Assembly (NCBI GenBank): GCA_956465555.1
Contig: OY101127.1
Coordinates: 1,240,001-1,304,000 of the forward strand
Source: Nitzschia sp. pyKryTriq1
Lineage: Eukaryota > Bacillariophyta > Bacillariophyceae > Bacillariales > Bacillariaceae
Length of the DNA stretch: 64,000 nucleotides
Direction of reading: 5' to 3'
The notes under the pieces are model-generated. The model saw only the letters and a list, made by a program, of their open reading frames with translations, was not told the DNA's origin and made no database searches. Shown here piece by piece: positions 43,762 to 55,028 of the stretch. Position 1 is the first letter of the stretch. The number at the start of each line of letters is the position of its first letter. A program made the translations under genes and the position numbers.

Positions 43762-44648
43762 GATGATGATGATGATGTCGTCCGCAGTCTGTAGTAGTAT
43801 AGACAAGATGAGAGGAGAGGAGAGGAGATGGAAGACAAAGAAGCAATAAGCCAGTCAAAGGAAGGGACGGGGTTGGTCTTTCTCTCTTTTTAGTCGTAAT
43901 CGTAAAGGAGGAAAGCAGATGTCCACATACAGAACAGGGTCACAACAAGAAGAATGAAGCACAAAAGCGTCGCGCCACAACATCATCATCATTATTATTT
44001 TTATTTTAGAACTTTGAGTGTCCGAAAACGCTCGCCTGGCGGTTTATGATTTTACTCGGATCTGAAGAAACCAATGTTGAATTTTCATCCACTATGTAAC
44101 CATCCCAACGGAATCGTTACATATGAGAAATGTAGTCGAACAAATGTCGTATCGGATACAGAACATGTGCCGGTCATTCGAATCAGTCGACGAATCTAAT
44201 CAGTCGAAGAGATCCGTTGGACGGATGATGGATGACATCATCACACATCAATGACACTATGTACACACACACACGACAGACAGTCAGACATGATGTTGTG
44301 TGACGTTGAAGATTCTTCTGACGCCTTCGCAGAACAAAAACAGAAGAAGATGCACCCGAGCGAGCGAGGACCCGCCGCACTACAGTACATACTCGAAGAA
44401 AAAGAACAAAAGAAGAGGATATCCAAATTCTTTCCTTTTTCTGTCGTCGTCGTCGTCGTCGTCGTCAGAATCGCATATCCTTCACATAATTCATCATCAT
44501 CATCATCATCATCATCATCGAATAATATTCTTTCCGTCCACTCATACCGGTAGCTGGTTGTGACTACTATTGTTTTGTTCTTGTTCTTGTTCTTGTTCTT
44601 GTTCTTGTTGGTGGTACTAACAAAAGACGAGGAGATCTAGTAGAGTAG
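43762..44648. other. Divergent intergenic region
   Basis: It holds (GTC)n near 44444-44466, (CAT)n near 44491-44518 and (TTGTTC)n near 44575-44607 tracts. A TACCGGTA palindrome lies near 44546, about 100 bp upstream of the B-box-like gene. Confidence 0.5.
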
Positions 44649-47195
44649 ATGTTGTCCAGCATTCTTACGAAGAAACGCGAATTTGATCAAATCCTTGAAG
44701 AAACAACTCATAAATCATCATCAGCAGCAGCAGCAGCAGCAGGCACCACCATTATCAGCGGTGCGAATTCTGTGCATCCTCCGTTCACATCAAGTAACAC
44801 CACCAACAACAAGAAGGTGAAACTGAACACCACGGCCTACGGACCGTGCTGGCCTCCTTCTTCTTCTACTACTATTAGTAGTAGTACCAGCATGATGGTG
44901 GCGTCTCGTCGCTTCTCGGAAGAACAACAACAACAAGAAGAAGAAGAAGAAGACTCGTGGATGTTTGTCTCTCCGGTCATTCATCATCATCATCATCATC
45001 AAAAGACGACGGACGAACAAGCCCCGCCTGATGTCGCTGTCAGTCCAACGTCATTGTCTTCGTTGGTGGTGGAAGAAGAACAGCCTCCCGTAGTACCCCC
45101 CGTCAACTTGGATGAACAACTGTTGACGACGACGAGTACTACTTCCATCCAGCAGCAGCAGCAGCAGCAGCAGAAGGACCACGAGGAGGACAACGACGGG
45201 AAGCCTGCTCCTGCGGCTACTACTGTGATGACGACAAAGAGATCATTCTTCTTGCTACCATCGCATGGTTGTCTTGCTAGCAATGACTGGAGGAGAGCCA
45301 GCCGACCGTCCTATTATCCGGATCCCTTTGCTGTTCTTACTGCAGACACCAAACCTCAAAAACAAGAAGAAGAGCAGTCACAGAGTACGCCTCTCGGGGT
45401 GGTGGATGCTGCTTCTGCTGCTGCTGCCGAGCAGATAGAAAACGCACAAACTGAACCACCACACCCGGGAACTATCGAAGAAGAAAGTCAAGAAGAAGAA
45501 GAGCAAGAAAACGAAAGAGCCAACAAAGGCTCACGATTATTCTTCCAACGCGTGCTGGGCGAGCACCATCGCACGACATGCTCTAGCTGCTGCAACAACA
45601 ACAGCAACAACAGTAACAACAGCGCTCGTCCTCAGACTTTGGCCACGGTCTACTGCTACGAATGTGCGCGTTCTCTTTGTGACGTTTGCGATGAGCATCT
45701 TCACGACGACACTCCTCCTTCATTGTTGTTGGATCCATTGGACCGTCCTCTCGATAGCCATCGAGTCGAATATATTGCACCTACCAATACTACTCTGGCC
45801 ATATTATCGCCACTGTTCGACCTCGCCATCTTGGCGGCCGCCGCTCAATGGATCCTCCGTCCATGCTTCCTGTGGATGACTACCATCATCATTGCTAGTC
45901 CTTTGGGTGGTACTACTGATGCTACTGTCGACTACTTTTTGGAATCCATTTGTCCCATGGTCCAACACGGTCGCCGATTCGTCTTTCGGATCGATCCAGA
46001 CCTTTACACTTCAATCCTTCGTCAGCCGCTCGAGACGGCCTGTCACACGGAAGATTCAGTATGGAAACTATTTACCGATCTTTGGGTCCGGGGCATTGTT
46101 ACCCATACGGACAGTCTCTCCTTGATCTGGAACCAAGCATTGCCTACTGCCATTGTGGTACTGATCGTGGGTCGAGTCATTGTGATTCCTCTATTGGCCT
46201 TTGGGTATGCTATTCTGGCATCGTTGGTGCGATGGATCGAAGTGACTATCGTCGCTCCCATCATTCACAACTTTTTCTTGATGCAATGGACTGCCCAATT
46301 CCTTGGAATGGTCTATGGAATGGTCACGACACCTCTTTGCATTCCACGATGGATTTGTCAATCAACCATTGTGGGATGGCTCTTGTTTGACGACCAGACG
46401 AGTGCTCCTGGACGAGGAGCACTGGTTCCACCACCCCACACAGCAGGTCGCAAACGTCCATGGCCGCCCTCTCCTTGTCAACAAGAAGAAGGCATGATGC
46501 TGCGAGACGTACAATTCTTGGGTGTCGTCTCTCGTATTTCCCGCGTCTACACCTATTACTATTCTCATCAAGCTTACCGAGTGCTTTGGGAAACACTCGT
46601 GACGATCATCTTTTTCACCTTGTCCTTCCGCATGGGTTTTCTACTACTTCTCTCTTCGTCGTCAAGTCCTACTGGTGCTTCTGGTGCATCTGCTCTACTA
46701 TCTCAAATCATCCACAAGATGACGACGATTTGTTGTCCTACTAGTACTACTACTAGTACTACTAGTGATGACGATCCAAACAGCCATTCTTCTTGGATGC
46801 CAATCATGATGATGATGAGCTCCTCCATGGCTTGCGAACTGGCACGACGATTGGACATTTACATCATCCCTTCTTCTTCGTCTTCTTCTATGGATGATGG
46901 TGTTGATCATGGCGATGTTGGAAACCGTTCATCATACTATTTCTGGACCAAGCTCCAGCAGCACCACCAGAAGCAAGACAATAATGACGACAAGTTGTTG
47001 CATCGTTTCTTGGAAGCCTTCCAACAATGGCCTTGGCAGGTTCGCACCGCCCTGCTACTTTTGGGGGTAGTGGTCATTTTCTTTCCGGGTCTTTTGAACC
47101 ATCTCTGGAGACGGTGGGATCAAAGACGACGACGACGACAATACATTCACCGACGCCGGTACTATCGCGAAGAAGAAGTGCAAGAACAAGAATAA
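44649..47195 (+). CDS. B-box-like zinc-finger multipass membrane protein
   Basis: The 848-residue protein has a low-complexity N-terminal third. A cysteine/histidine cluster follows at about 311-372: CSSC, then CYEC (336-339), CDVC (344-347), DEHLH with His 350 and 352, and a later SHRVEY. This spacing resembles a B-box zinc finger with an enlarged first loop filled by Asn and Ser. Then come five to seven hydrophobic segments (for example LAILAAAAQWIL, IVVLIVGRVIVIPLLAFGY, VTIIFFTLSF and ALLLLGVVVIFFPGLL) and a very basic C-terminus. B-boxes mediate protein contacts, often in ubiquitin ligases, but I see no RING. A B-box before several membrane helices is unusual. Function and membrane are unknown. 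Confidence 0.7.
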   Translation: MLSSILTKKREFDQILEETTHKSSSAAAAAAGTTIISGANSVHPPFTSSNTTNNKKVKLNTTAYGPCWPPSSSTTISSSTSMMVASRRFSEEQQQQEEEEEDSWMFVSPVIHHHHHHQKTTDEQAPPDVAVSPTSLSSLVVEEEQPPVVPPVNLDEQLLTTTSTTSIQQQQQQQQKDHEEDNDGKPAPAATTVMTTKRSFFLLPSHGCLASNDWRRASRPSYYPDPFAVLTADTKPQKQEEEQSQSTPLGVVDAASAAAAEQIENAQTEPPHPGTIEEESQEEEEQENERANKGSRLFFQRVLGEHHRTTCSSCCNNNSNNSNNSARPQTLATVYCYECARSLCDVCDEHLHDDTPPSLLLDPLDRPLDSHRVEYIAPTNTTLAILSPLFDLAILAAAAQWILRPCFLWMTTIIIASPLGGTTDATVDYFLESICPMVQHGRRFVFRIDPDLYTSILRQPLETACHTEDSVWKLFTDLWVRGIVTHTDSLSLIWNQALPTAIVVLIVGRVIVIPLLAFGYAILASLVRWIEVTIVAPIIHNFFLMQWTAQFLGMVYGMVTTPLCIPRWICQSTIVGWLLFDDQTSAPGRGALVPPPHTAGRKRPWPPSPCQQEEGMMLRDVQFLGVVSRISRVYTYYYSHQAYRVLWETLVTIIFFTLSFRMGFLLLLSSSSSPTGASGASALLSQIIHKMTTICCPTSTTTSTTSDDDPNSHSSWMPIMMMMSSSMACELARRLDIYIIPSSSSSSMDDGVDHGDVGNRSSYYFWTKLQQHHQKQDNNDDKLLHRFLEAFQQWPWQVRTALLLLGVVVIFFPGLLNHLWRRWDQRRRRRQYIHRRRYYREEEVQEQE

Positions 47196-47585
47196 GAAAA
47201 GCTAGGAGAGCAGTGGCCAGCAGCACCAAATTCCTTGTTGCTGGTGGAGGAACAGCAGGGACAACAAGAAATATAAAAAAGCTGGGGAATGTGATGATGG
47301 ATGGGGGAGCCGGGGTCCATTTTTTTTCAAATTCGAATAGATCCTCTACTAGCTAGAGAGCGGCAGTACACGATATTGACGTTAAAAATGACTGCTACCA
47401 CTACTAGTAGAATCAATCAATCAATCAATCAATCTTCTCAAAATCGTCCGCACTACAAAGTAGCTAGAGCTACTACTAGTAGTAGAGTAGCTACTACTAG
47501 TAGCACTATTTGCCTCTGCCAAAGAAGTCGTTTACTACTGCTTTACGATATACTAGTAGAAGTAGTAGTAGTGGTAGTAGGCTTG
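47196..47585. other. Convergent intergenic region
   Basis: It has an (AATC)n tract at about 47411-47433 and CTA/TAG arrays. I see no gene. Confidence 0.5.
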
Positions 47586-49520
47586 TTAGTGGTGGTGCCT
47601 TTTGTTCATTGGGATTCGAACTTTGGTCTTGGGGACGTGATCTCGGCTAGGGACACTCGGATGCTCTGGATAATCCGCTGTTTCGTCGCCGTCTTGTTGG
47701 GATGATGATGATGATAATGATGACGACGACGACGACGATGTTTCCAATTCAATCCCCACTCCGAGTTGGGAATGCTGACCCGTCGGGAAATGGAACGAAT
47801 TCATGATACTGAGTGTGACACGGGGCTGTGCCCATCGTTTGAGAATCATTCCATAGGTCAAAGTACGTCCTCCATCAACCAGGATGGCTTTTGCTGCCAT
47901 GGCTCGATTCCATTGATACGTTGCTCCCGCCGACCAAGAAGTAGTAGTAGTACTAGTACTGTCTTGACCAGCACCACCACTTGCATATTGATCATTACTA
48001 TTATTCATCTTTTGCTTTTCGACTTGGACCACCCAACCCAACGTTTGTCGAATATTGGGTGCTCGATCTTCCAATGGATTGAGAACTTTTCGATCAAAAG
48101 TCAAGACTTGTGACAAATTCAATACCCAAGACGACGACGACGACGATGAATGTGTGCTGGTGCCGGGATTTTCTTGTTTCAAAGTCAACCACAGGGGAGG
48201 TGGACGACTACTAGTCGTAGTACTAGTAGTAGATGCGGTATCTTCTTCTTCATCCTCATAATAATCCTCGTCGTCCTTTGTAAATGCTGATGATGATGAT
48301 GATGAACGTCCTCCTCTTCTTGCCATCGTGCTCCTCATCGTCGTCGTCGTCGACGAAGACGAAGACGGAGTATGGTTGAGATTGATCGATACCATGGTAT
48401 TCACCTTTGGAAACTCCAATGCGTCATGGTTGCTGCTGTTGCTGTTGCTGTTGCTGATGTTCCTGATGATCTTGTCGAGAGGAATTTCGGTCTCCAGGGC
48501 CACTACAGATTGTTGATAATCCACACCGGCTTGAAAATGAAGCGTCATAGAACCACCACCATCAGGACCACCAGAACCTCCACCACCACCACCAGAACCA
48601 CCACCACCAGCAGCAGGACCCAATGACGAAAACCACCATTGTTGGTTCTTCCCCATAATAAGCAGGAATGCCTTTTGGATGTCACTCATGGTCATCCAAG
48701 AACTTGCTACAAAATCAATTCCAGCATCGTCATCCTCCAAAGAAGAAGAACCACCACCACCACCACCTGATGATGATGATGATAGTGATGTTACAAATAG
48801 TCGTTTCTTGTACTTGCCCTCGATCCATCCTCCCGGATCGTCCATCACCGCTGTTGCCGCCGCCGATGATGATGACGATGGTGACGACGACGACGACGAC
48901 GAGGAGGAGGAAGATAATGTTGTATCCAGAGGAAATCGAGCCGTCAAACCAAAATTGGATCCACTACTACTACTACTACTACTACTAGAAGTAGTAGTAG
49001 TAGTAGTAGTACTCGTACTCGTCGTCCTTGTCGAAATCTGAATCGATGGTGGACTCATACTGTAGGTTGGAACCAACAACTGTACTTGAAGAAATAATGG
49101 ATAATAATAGAGAGGATGGGTCGCCACGATGGCCGAGGAAGAAGATGACGAGGCTGAGGATGATGGGGGTCGTAGATTCACCAAAATGTTTCCACCACCC
49201 CCATTCGTGGCAGCAGTGGTTCTTGTTGTTGCCGTCGTCGTCGTCGTCGGAATGCTCAACGAAATCCCGGCATGTCGATATTCTTCCAAGAGACGCGTTC
49301 CGGGGTTGGTCGTCCACAAATAATCGAGGAGCGACGGCGTGACTGCCTGACTGGCTTGCAGTGCGACTTGGCTGCTGATAGGCATATTACTACTACTACT
49401 AGAAGTAATATTGACAAAACTGGGTGGCATGAGCACTCCAATTTCTCGTGCCAGTCTCTCGCGACGCTGTTTCGGCGTCTCCTGACGATGTTGCTGCTGC
49501 CTGCTTTTCGAATTCCCCAT
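47586..49520 (-). CDS. Low-complexity protein with beta-strand-rich segments, unknown function
   Basis: This 644-residue protein begins MGNSKSRQQQHRQ. Gly at position 2 followed by Ser and Lys/Arg resembles an N-myristoylation signal. Between long Ser, Thr and Gly runs are conserved-looking segments of alternating hydrophobic residues: LFLQVQLLVPTY, MTLHFQAGVDYQQSVVALE, SWVLNLSQVLTF, SAGATYQW, GMILKRWAQPRVTLSI and QLGVGIELE. Strands of 9-12 residues with this pattern would suit an outer-membrane beta-barrel of a mitochondrion or plastid, or a soluble beta-sheet domain. I do not recognise the family. Low complexity makes residue-level inference weak. Confidence 0.65.
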   Translation of the reverse strand: MGNSKSRQQQHRQETPKQRRERLAREIGVLMPPSFVNITSSSSSNMPISSQVALQASQAVTPSLLDYLWTTNPGTRLLEEYRHAGISLSIPTTTTTATTRTTAATNGGGGNILVNLRPPSSSASSSSSSAIVATHPLYYYPLFLQVQLLVPTYSMSPPSIQISTRTTSTSTTTTTTTSSSSSSSSSGSNFGLTARFPLDTTLSSSSSSSSSSSPSSSSSAAATAVMDDPGGWIEGKYKKRLFVTSLSSSSSGGGGGGSSSLEDDDAGIDFVASSWMTMSDIQKAFLLIMGKNQQWWFSSLGPAAGGGGSGGGGGGSGGPDGGGSMTLHFQAGVDYQQSVVALETEIPLDKIIRNISNSNSNSSNHDALEFPKVNTMVSINLNHTPSSSSSTTTTMRSTMARRGGRSSSSSSAFTKDDEDYYEDEEEDTASTTSTTTSSRPPPLWLTLKQENPGTSTHSSSSSSSWVLNLSQVLTFDRKVLNPLEDRAPNIRQTLGWVVQVEKQKMNNSNDQYASGGAGQDSTSTTTTSWSAGATYQWNRAMAAKAILVDGGRTLTYGMILKRWAQPRVTLSIMNSFHFPTGQHSQLGVGIELETSSSSSSSLSSSSSQQDGDETADYPEHPSVPSRDHVPKTKVRIPMNKRHHH

Positions 49521-50428
49521 GATGCGATGTGTGTGTGTGTGTGTGTGTGCGTGTGTGTAAAATCAAACTTTTGTTCGTCGTCAAGCAGCAGCAGCAACAA
49601 CGACAACAACAACAACCAGCAGCAGCAGCAAGCAAAACGAGTGCATGCAGCAAATATTATTACCACCGTCATCATGTGCATGATACAGTATGCACAAGAT
49701 CGCCCCAAGCCGAAAGGGACGGATAATAATACCATACCGGTACGCCAGGGGGAATCATCGCGATTCCCCTCGCGTGAACGAAGGGGGTATCCCCTTTCAG
49801 AATATTTTGTACCAGAATGCTGTTTCCTTTATTTCTACACAGCGGTCGACTGAAAGGATCAGATCCAAAATCCAAACGTGTCACGACACGACTGACGGCC
49901 GAATGTTGAGGCCTGTGGCACGTCACCTGATGCACCTACAAAAAGCCAACAACAAGATAGAACAAGATCATCGATTATTGATGGAAGACTTGATCCAGGC
50001 CGAAACGGAAGAACAGCTGCATTCGCTTCGCTTCTGAAACGCTTCCAAGTCCTCAAGGATGAAACGGTTGGAGAACTGCCTATTACTAGCATGTGCGATT
50101 ACGCAAAATCCTCTTCCTCGTCCATCCTATAAAAATAGTAGTAGTAATAATAATAATAATGCTAATGCTAATGCTAATACTGATAATATATTATTGTCAT
50201 GAATCTTTTGTGAAAGACGATGAGTAGTGAGACAGAAACTCCATAGTAATACCATTCCACCTCCCTATATGCTGATACCATCCTTTCTAAATGTATTCCT
50301 CTACTAGTAGTATATGTATATATATGTATGCGGACGATGATGATTGATTCCTTGTCCCTTCCAAATCACACGACGCCTCTATTACTATCGAGAGAATTCG
50401 TTCGAGTGATTGATTCCACTTCTGCTAG
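49521..50428. other. Intergenic region
   Basis: It contains a (TG)n tract at 49529-49558, CAG/CAA runs and TAT/TAG-type repeats. A small frame at 49690-50037 (+) has no domain; its last part (about 49920-50037) is helical and charged and could be a fragment of a longer protein. Confidence 0.45.
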
Positions 50429-51461
50429 TCATTCGTCCTTGGAACTGATGCTGCTAGGAGGCCCTTTTCCTCCACCTTCTTTTCCTTTTCCTTTTACCAA
50501 TAATTGATGTTCCGAATACGCATCAATGTGGTTCCAAACAAACGGAATGATGAAAAAGAAAAGTCCTAGTGCAATCGTTTGTTCGGCAGCCATTTCCTTG
50601 TAACTTCCATTGGGAATTTGCAATTGATCGACAGCCATGGCGGCCAAAAACGGCACGAGTAGAATCAAAATGAGATAGTACACCAGGATGCGACTCAAAA
50701 TTTGAGCACAGGTAATGCCCATGATTTTCACAAATTCGTCCTTGTCAATCCCACCCGAATGATTGGCATCGGCCGCATCAAATAGTTGATTACAAACTTG
50801 GCGGGTCGGTGGATAACATGCCGCTGGTCCCTAGTATTCGTAGTACGAATAGTAGTAGTAGTAGTAGTAGTAGTATATTACGATAGCGAAGTCGACGACG
50901 ACGTTATCATGATGCGGCATGTTGTTGTTGTTGTTGTTGTTGTTGTTTGATGATGATGATGATGATGATGATGATAGTAGTAGTAGTATGCACCAGTAGT
51001 ACGTGTAGTACCCGCAGGATCCATAAAGAAAAAGTTTGCATGAGATGCCATGGAATGAAAGGATGCGGCGCTACTAGTAGTATGCTGGACCAACAGCAGC
51101 ATTATAGTATTAGTGTGTCGCACTTACCGCATATTTGGCCAAATTCACTGCCACAAGAATAAAGAAGGAGGTGGAGGAGTCAGTCAGTCGGTTAGTCGGT
51201 TGGTTAAAAGTCAGCGTTTTCTTCATCCTTGATCATCATCATCATTATGGATTTTAGTAATCATACTGTACTATCTCATCCATCACGAAATATTATTAGT
51301 TACTACTACTTACAATGGACCAAGAGCAAGCCTGCGTAGAGCTCTGTCTTGCTGACTTCGCCTGTTTTGTCGCTATCACAAATCGCGTAAGCCTTGTCCA
51401 CCAAGGCTCGAAACGCCTTGGATCGCGTCAAGATATTATTGTTGTTGTTATGATTATTCAT
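50429..51461 (-). CDS. EF-hand membrane protein with a 20-nt microexon; 5' end uncertain
   Basis: Three coding exons can be joined: 51314-51461 (or further upstream), a 20-nt exon 51128-51147, and 50429-50830. All borders are GT-AG, and the microexon (LNLAKYA with flanking bases) keeps the frame. The protein has an EF-hand with DSDKTGEVSKTE, a second EF-hand with DANHSGGIDKDE, a hydrophobic hairpin (LVYYLILILLVPFLAAMAV and IALGLFFFIIPFVW), and a Lys/Gly-rich tail. Both EF loops keep acidic residues at positions 1 and 12, so calcium binding is likely. The hairpin suggests ER or another endomembrane. An upstream frame at 51584-51790 with a hydrophobic stretch could supply the real N-terminus, but the splice phase did not fit, so I kept the ATG at 51461. 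Confidence 0.75.
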
Positions 51462-53791
51462 CTTATGATTATTTCCGCGGCCATTCGCCGCATCAGCAGC
51501 GAGGGCTGCTATTATGGTAGTCGTCGTCGTCAATCATTATCATATACAGCATCATATTAGAAGATTCGAATGATCGCGATGATTCATACCCAGAGGAACA
51601 ATAGAAGACAACAGAACAACAATAAGAAAAGAAACAGTACGATTTTAGGAGTGAGAATGAATGATGCGGATCTTCGTGTTATATATGCTGCCGAAACTGC
51701 GTGATGATAGGATGGTGTACCTGCTTTGGATGTCGTCGTCGTCATCCTGTCCTCGTGGTCACTACTAGTAGTTGTAGCCATCATCATGATGATTATGTAT
51801 AGTAGTACTATTTGTGTACCGAATATGAGTTTTTCGAATGAGGGGCAAAGTTTTGGGTTGGATATTGGCACAATACGACGAGTTATGTTTGTGCTGCTGC
51901 AGCTGCAGGTGCTTCTGCTTTGCTTGTGCCGGTCGAATAAATACCGGTATCTTTGTTTGTTTCGTGGATCGAAAGATAGCACATCGCTGCTGCGCGCGCG
52001 ATGATAATGAGCGAAACGCATCACCGCGCAGGGAAAAAAGATTCTTTTGTTTTGTTTCGTGGAAAAGGGAGTCCCGGATGAAGGAATCGAGTGAGTCGCA
52101 AGCGCCGCCACGAGTACTTATCCATACTGTATTTCGTAGACCGCGCCGCCACGAGTACTTCGTACACTCCTAGTACTGTACCAGGACAGTACCAGGATAG
52201 TAGTACAAGTACGAGTTCGTACCGGTACTTTACTTGTAGGTAGACTACCGGTACAATACCGATACGGTCGTGCCGATAAGGGCGTACCGCTGTACGGTAG
52301 TACTGTATGTACCGGTAGCAAGAAGGACCAGCAGGTAGAGTACTTGTACTACCGGTACTTTCTACTACTGGTACCCGACCTAAGCGGTCCAACCAAAACG
52401 TCCCTCCTGGCTTGGCTTGTTGCTGAATGATGATGGCTGAGAGGGCAACGACGACGACCACCTCCTTGATTATTATATATGACAGTCGTACTGTATTTTC
52501 TTCAAGCAAAGAAGCATCGTTATTTTCTTCCTCCGTTGTTCTTCGTTCTTCATTGAAGCAGTATCTTCATTGTGTGTGGTTGTTACAGTATTATTAGACT
52601 AATTCTACTAAAGAAAAGTACAACAACATCATTGTCATTCTTGGGGTTCGCCTTGTTCTTCTTCGTCTCTAACCCCTACTCCTGTACTACTAGTAGTACT
52701 ATTTGTACTACTTGTACTTTCTACCGGTAGTACCCGACCCGAGGAGCGAGCGGTCCAACAACCAAAACATCCGTGGCGTTTTGCTGAACAATGATAATGA
52801 TGATGATGATGATGATGAGAGGACCTCTGCCTCCTGATTATTTTCTTCTTGAAGCAAAGAAGCATCGTCATCGATCTCCTTCTTCCTCCTGCTGCCTTCT
52901 TTCTTCGTTCTTGAAGCAGTATCCGTAGACTACCGCTACGTCTACCGGTACGGTACGAGTATCATTATTTCTTGTTGTGTTGTTACAGTAGAATGTAGAT
53001 TATTCTCAAGAACATTCTTATCTGTAGTGTCATTGGGGTTCGCCGATTTCGAGTTTCGACGTTTGCTGGAACAACAGCCACAGTCCATACTGGTACAAGT
53101 AGCGTGACTGCATTGAAGTTGAGAGATGATAAGGGCAAGCGTTGACGTCAGATAGATCCAATAAATCCCTGGTATTAATTGGCGCTGTTGTGGCAGGTCG
53201 ATAAGTAACATTCAAAACTAAAACTGGCAAGACGTGCGTGCGTTGTGGTGGCGGGAACGACAAAGGTTTCTGTACATGGAGGTTCCCTATTTGAAAAAGA
53301 TCGATGAGGAATGAGAACTTGTGCAAAAAGTCATTCATGTGTGTAAATTATTATAGCCCTCAAGAGACTTTGGCTCGTGAACGAACATTCTGATGCAAGC
53401 CCTCCTCGCTCCACCGTCTCACCAAGACAATGACGCGTTCGCCAAAACCCATAATTACACTCACAAAATTTGTAGCACATCATTTGGTTTACATCAACGC
53501 ATGGAGAATCTTCTTCTGTCATTGGCCCGCAGACCGACGACATCATCTTCTCCTTGTTGCAGTTTCTACTGTACCGGTAGATGTCTTCCATCATCATCTT
53601 CCATTATCTTCTCCATCGATCGATCGCATCTGGATACTTTCCCCGCCAGACACCAGCCGGATACCGGTAGACACAACTTGTTCCTTTCTTCTTTCTTCAC
53701 ATCCTTCCACAAAGTCTTGGTCCAGGAGCAACAAACCAGCAACAGAAGAAGCACTGCCTCCATCTCACCATCACCATCATTATCATCAGCA
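51462..53791. other. Intergenic region with degenerate duplication
   Basis: It includes possible 5' exon sequence of the EF-hand gene near 51584-51790 and a diverged duplication of about 360 bp (52330-53060). TACCGGTA palindromes are dense here, with about nine between 51940 and 53670. Minus-strand frame 52942-53211 has a hydrophobic start and a Cys-rich stretch but no recognisable domain. Confidence 0.4.
52330..53060. repeat. Diverged tandem duplication of about 360 bp
   Basis: The blocks at about 52330-52680 and 52695-53060 share, in order, a GTACTTGTACTA stretch, TACCCGACC with GCGGTCCAA, GAAGCAAAGAAGCATCGT, TTGAAGCAGTATC, TTGTTACAGTA and GTCATT with TTGGGGTTCGCC. Insertions and deletions separate them. 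Confidence 0.75.
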
Positions 53792-54166
53792 ATGAAACCG
53801 CTAACCCCTCCGCCCTCCTCGTCGGCTCCTAACCCAACGCAGCAGCAGCAGCAGCAGCAGCAGCATTGGATGGGTAATAACAGGCGAGCGGCACTGGCCG
53901 CCGCTGCCGCCGCTGCTGCACATTCGCCGGGCAATAGGTATGCTGACCTACTCGTCCTACGAACTACCACAATTCCTACTACTAGTACAACAACAACCAC
54001 AACACCAAGTCGCGACCTGACGCTTCGTATCATCGACATGGCGCTCGATCTCATTTCACCAGATGAGAATGATGATGGTGGTGATGATAAGGATGGTGAT
54101 GATAGGATGGAGGACGAGGACTGGTTTGGTGGAGGACCACGAGTCGTCGCCCGCTATCCTCATTAA
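53792..54166 (+). CDS. Short protein with IIDMAL helix motif (family S, member 4), 5' member of tandem pair
   Basis: The product has 124 residues from the ATG at 53792. It has a Pro-rich start, polyQ, HWMGNNRRAALAA with an Ala run, SPGNRYADLL, a Thr-rich linker, and LTLRIIDMALDLISPDEND (about 77-95). An Asp-rich stretch and a conserved end EDWFGGGPRVVARY follow. The copy at 58237-58581 is about as long with the same blocks, and homology extends into the 3' flank. The helix matches the other family S proteins. Retention of frame and motif across two diverged copies suggests the protein is real and selected. It is convergent with the HSF gene at 55029-57459. Confidence 0.65.
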   Translation: MKPLTPPPSSSAPNPTQQQQQQQQHWMGNNRRAALAAAAAAAAHSPGNRYADLLVLRTTTIPTTSTTTTTTPSRDLTLRIIDMALDLISPDENDDGGDDKDGDDRMEDEDWFGGGPRVVARYPH

Positions 54167-54655
54167 CAACAAGAAGCCCCGGAGCCAGCACTACGTTCGG
54201 CCTCTTCTTCTCCTTCTTCCTTCCTTCCTTCCTCACCACACATCATCTTTTGCAAGACACGGCGGCATGCGGCCGGATACTACTACCACCACCGGCGCAA
54301 GCAGCAACCTACTATGACTGTTTACTACTACCTGCTGCTGCTGCTTGATCCTCCGTCGTCCAGCACAAACGTACTACTGCTGCTGGTACCTTACTCTACT
54401 ATCCTCGGGCCGGAGGACGAATGAATGAATCGTCCTCCTCGTCCGGCGGATCCTCACGCCGTTGTACTGCTTCTTCTGGCTCATACCAGTACCACTGCTA
54501 CCACTACTACTACTACGTGTTCTCTCATCATAATCATCACCATCACCATCATCATCATCTCTACTATCGATACGCGTCAGGTATTACACCACGTACTACC
54601 GGCACTACTACGTACGGATACTACATTCCTATTTTCAATCCCACTGCTACTACTA

Positions 54656-54696
<41 letters not shown>

Positions 54697-55028
54697 ACGT
54701 CCTCAAAATAATAAGCCAAAACGCCGCCCGCAAAGGGATGATATTGTCTGATGCCCAGCATACGGAACGAGCTATTCTTATTATTATTAATCATCATCAT
54801 CATTATCATTGGATTGAAATCATCGAATGAATATGATGGAAATGGAATGGAAATGGAATGGAAAAACTAACAATAGTTTTTACTTGTATGTCCCAGCCAC
54901 TCTTCACCTCGACTCGACTCGACTCGACTCGACTATTACGTATCTACTTGTTGTAGTCGTACATGATGTACACAGAGTAAGAACAAGTGTTTCAAGCATC
55001 ATCCATCACCACCTGGTTCGTCGTACTA
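54167..55028. other. Convergent intergenic region
   Basis: Its first 270 bp are duplicated at about 58582-58800. It also holds (AC)n at 54657-54694, (CAT)n, and a CTCGA pentamer repeat near 54908-54932. I see no gene. Confidence 0.5.

Noticed and set aside
51584-52111. Upstream exon with hydrophobic stretch as N-terminus of the EF-hand protein
   Set aside because: The available GT and AG sites do not give a matching phase with the next exon, so it was mentioned but not included.
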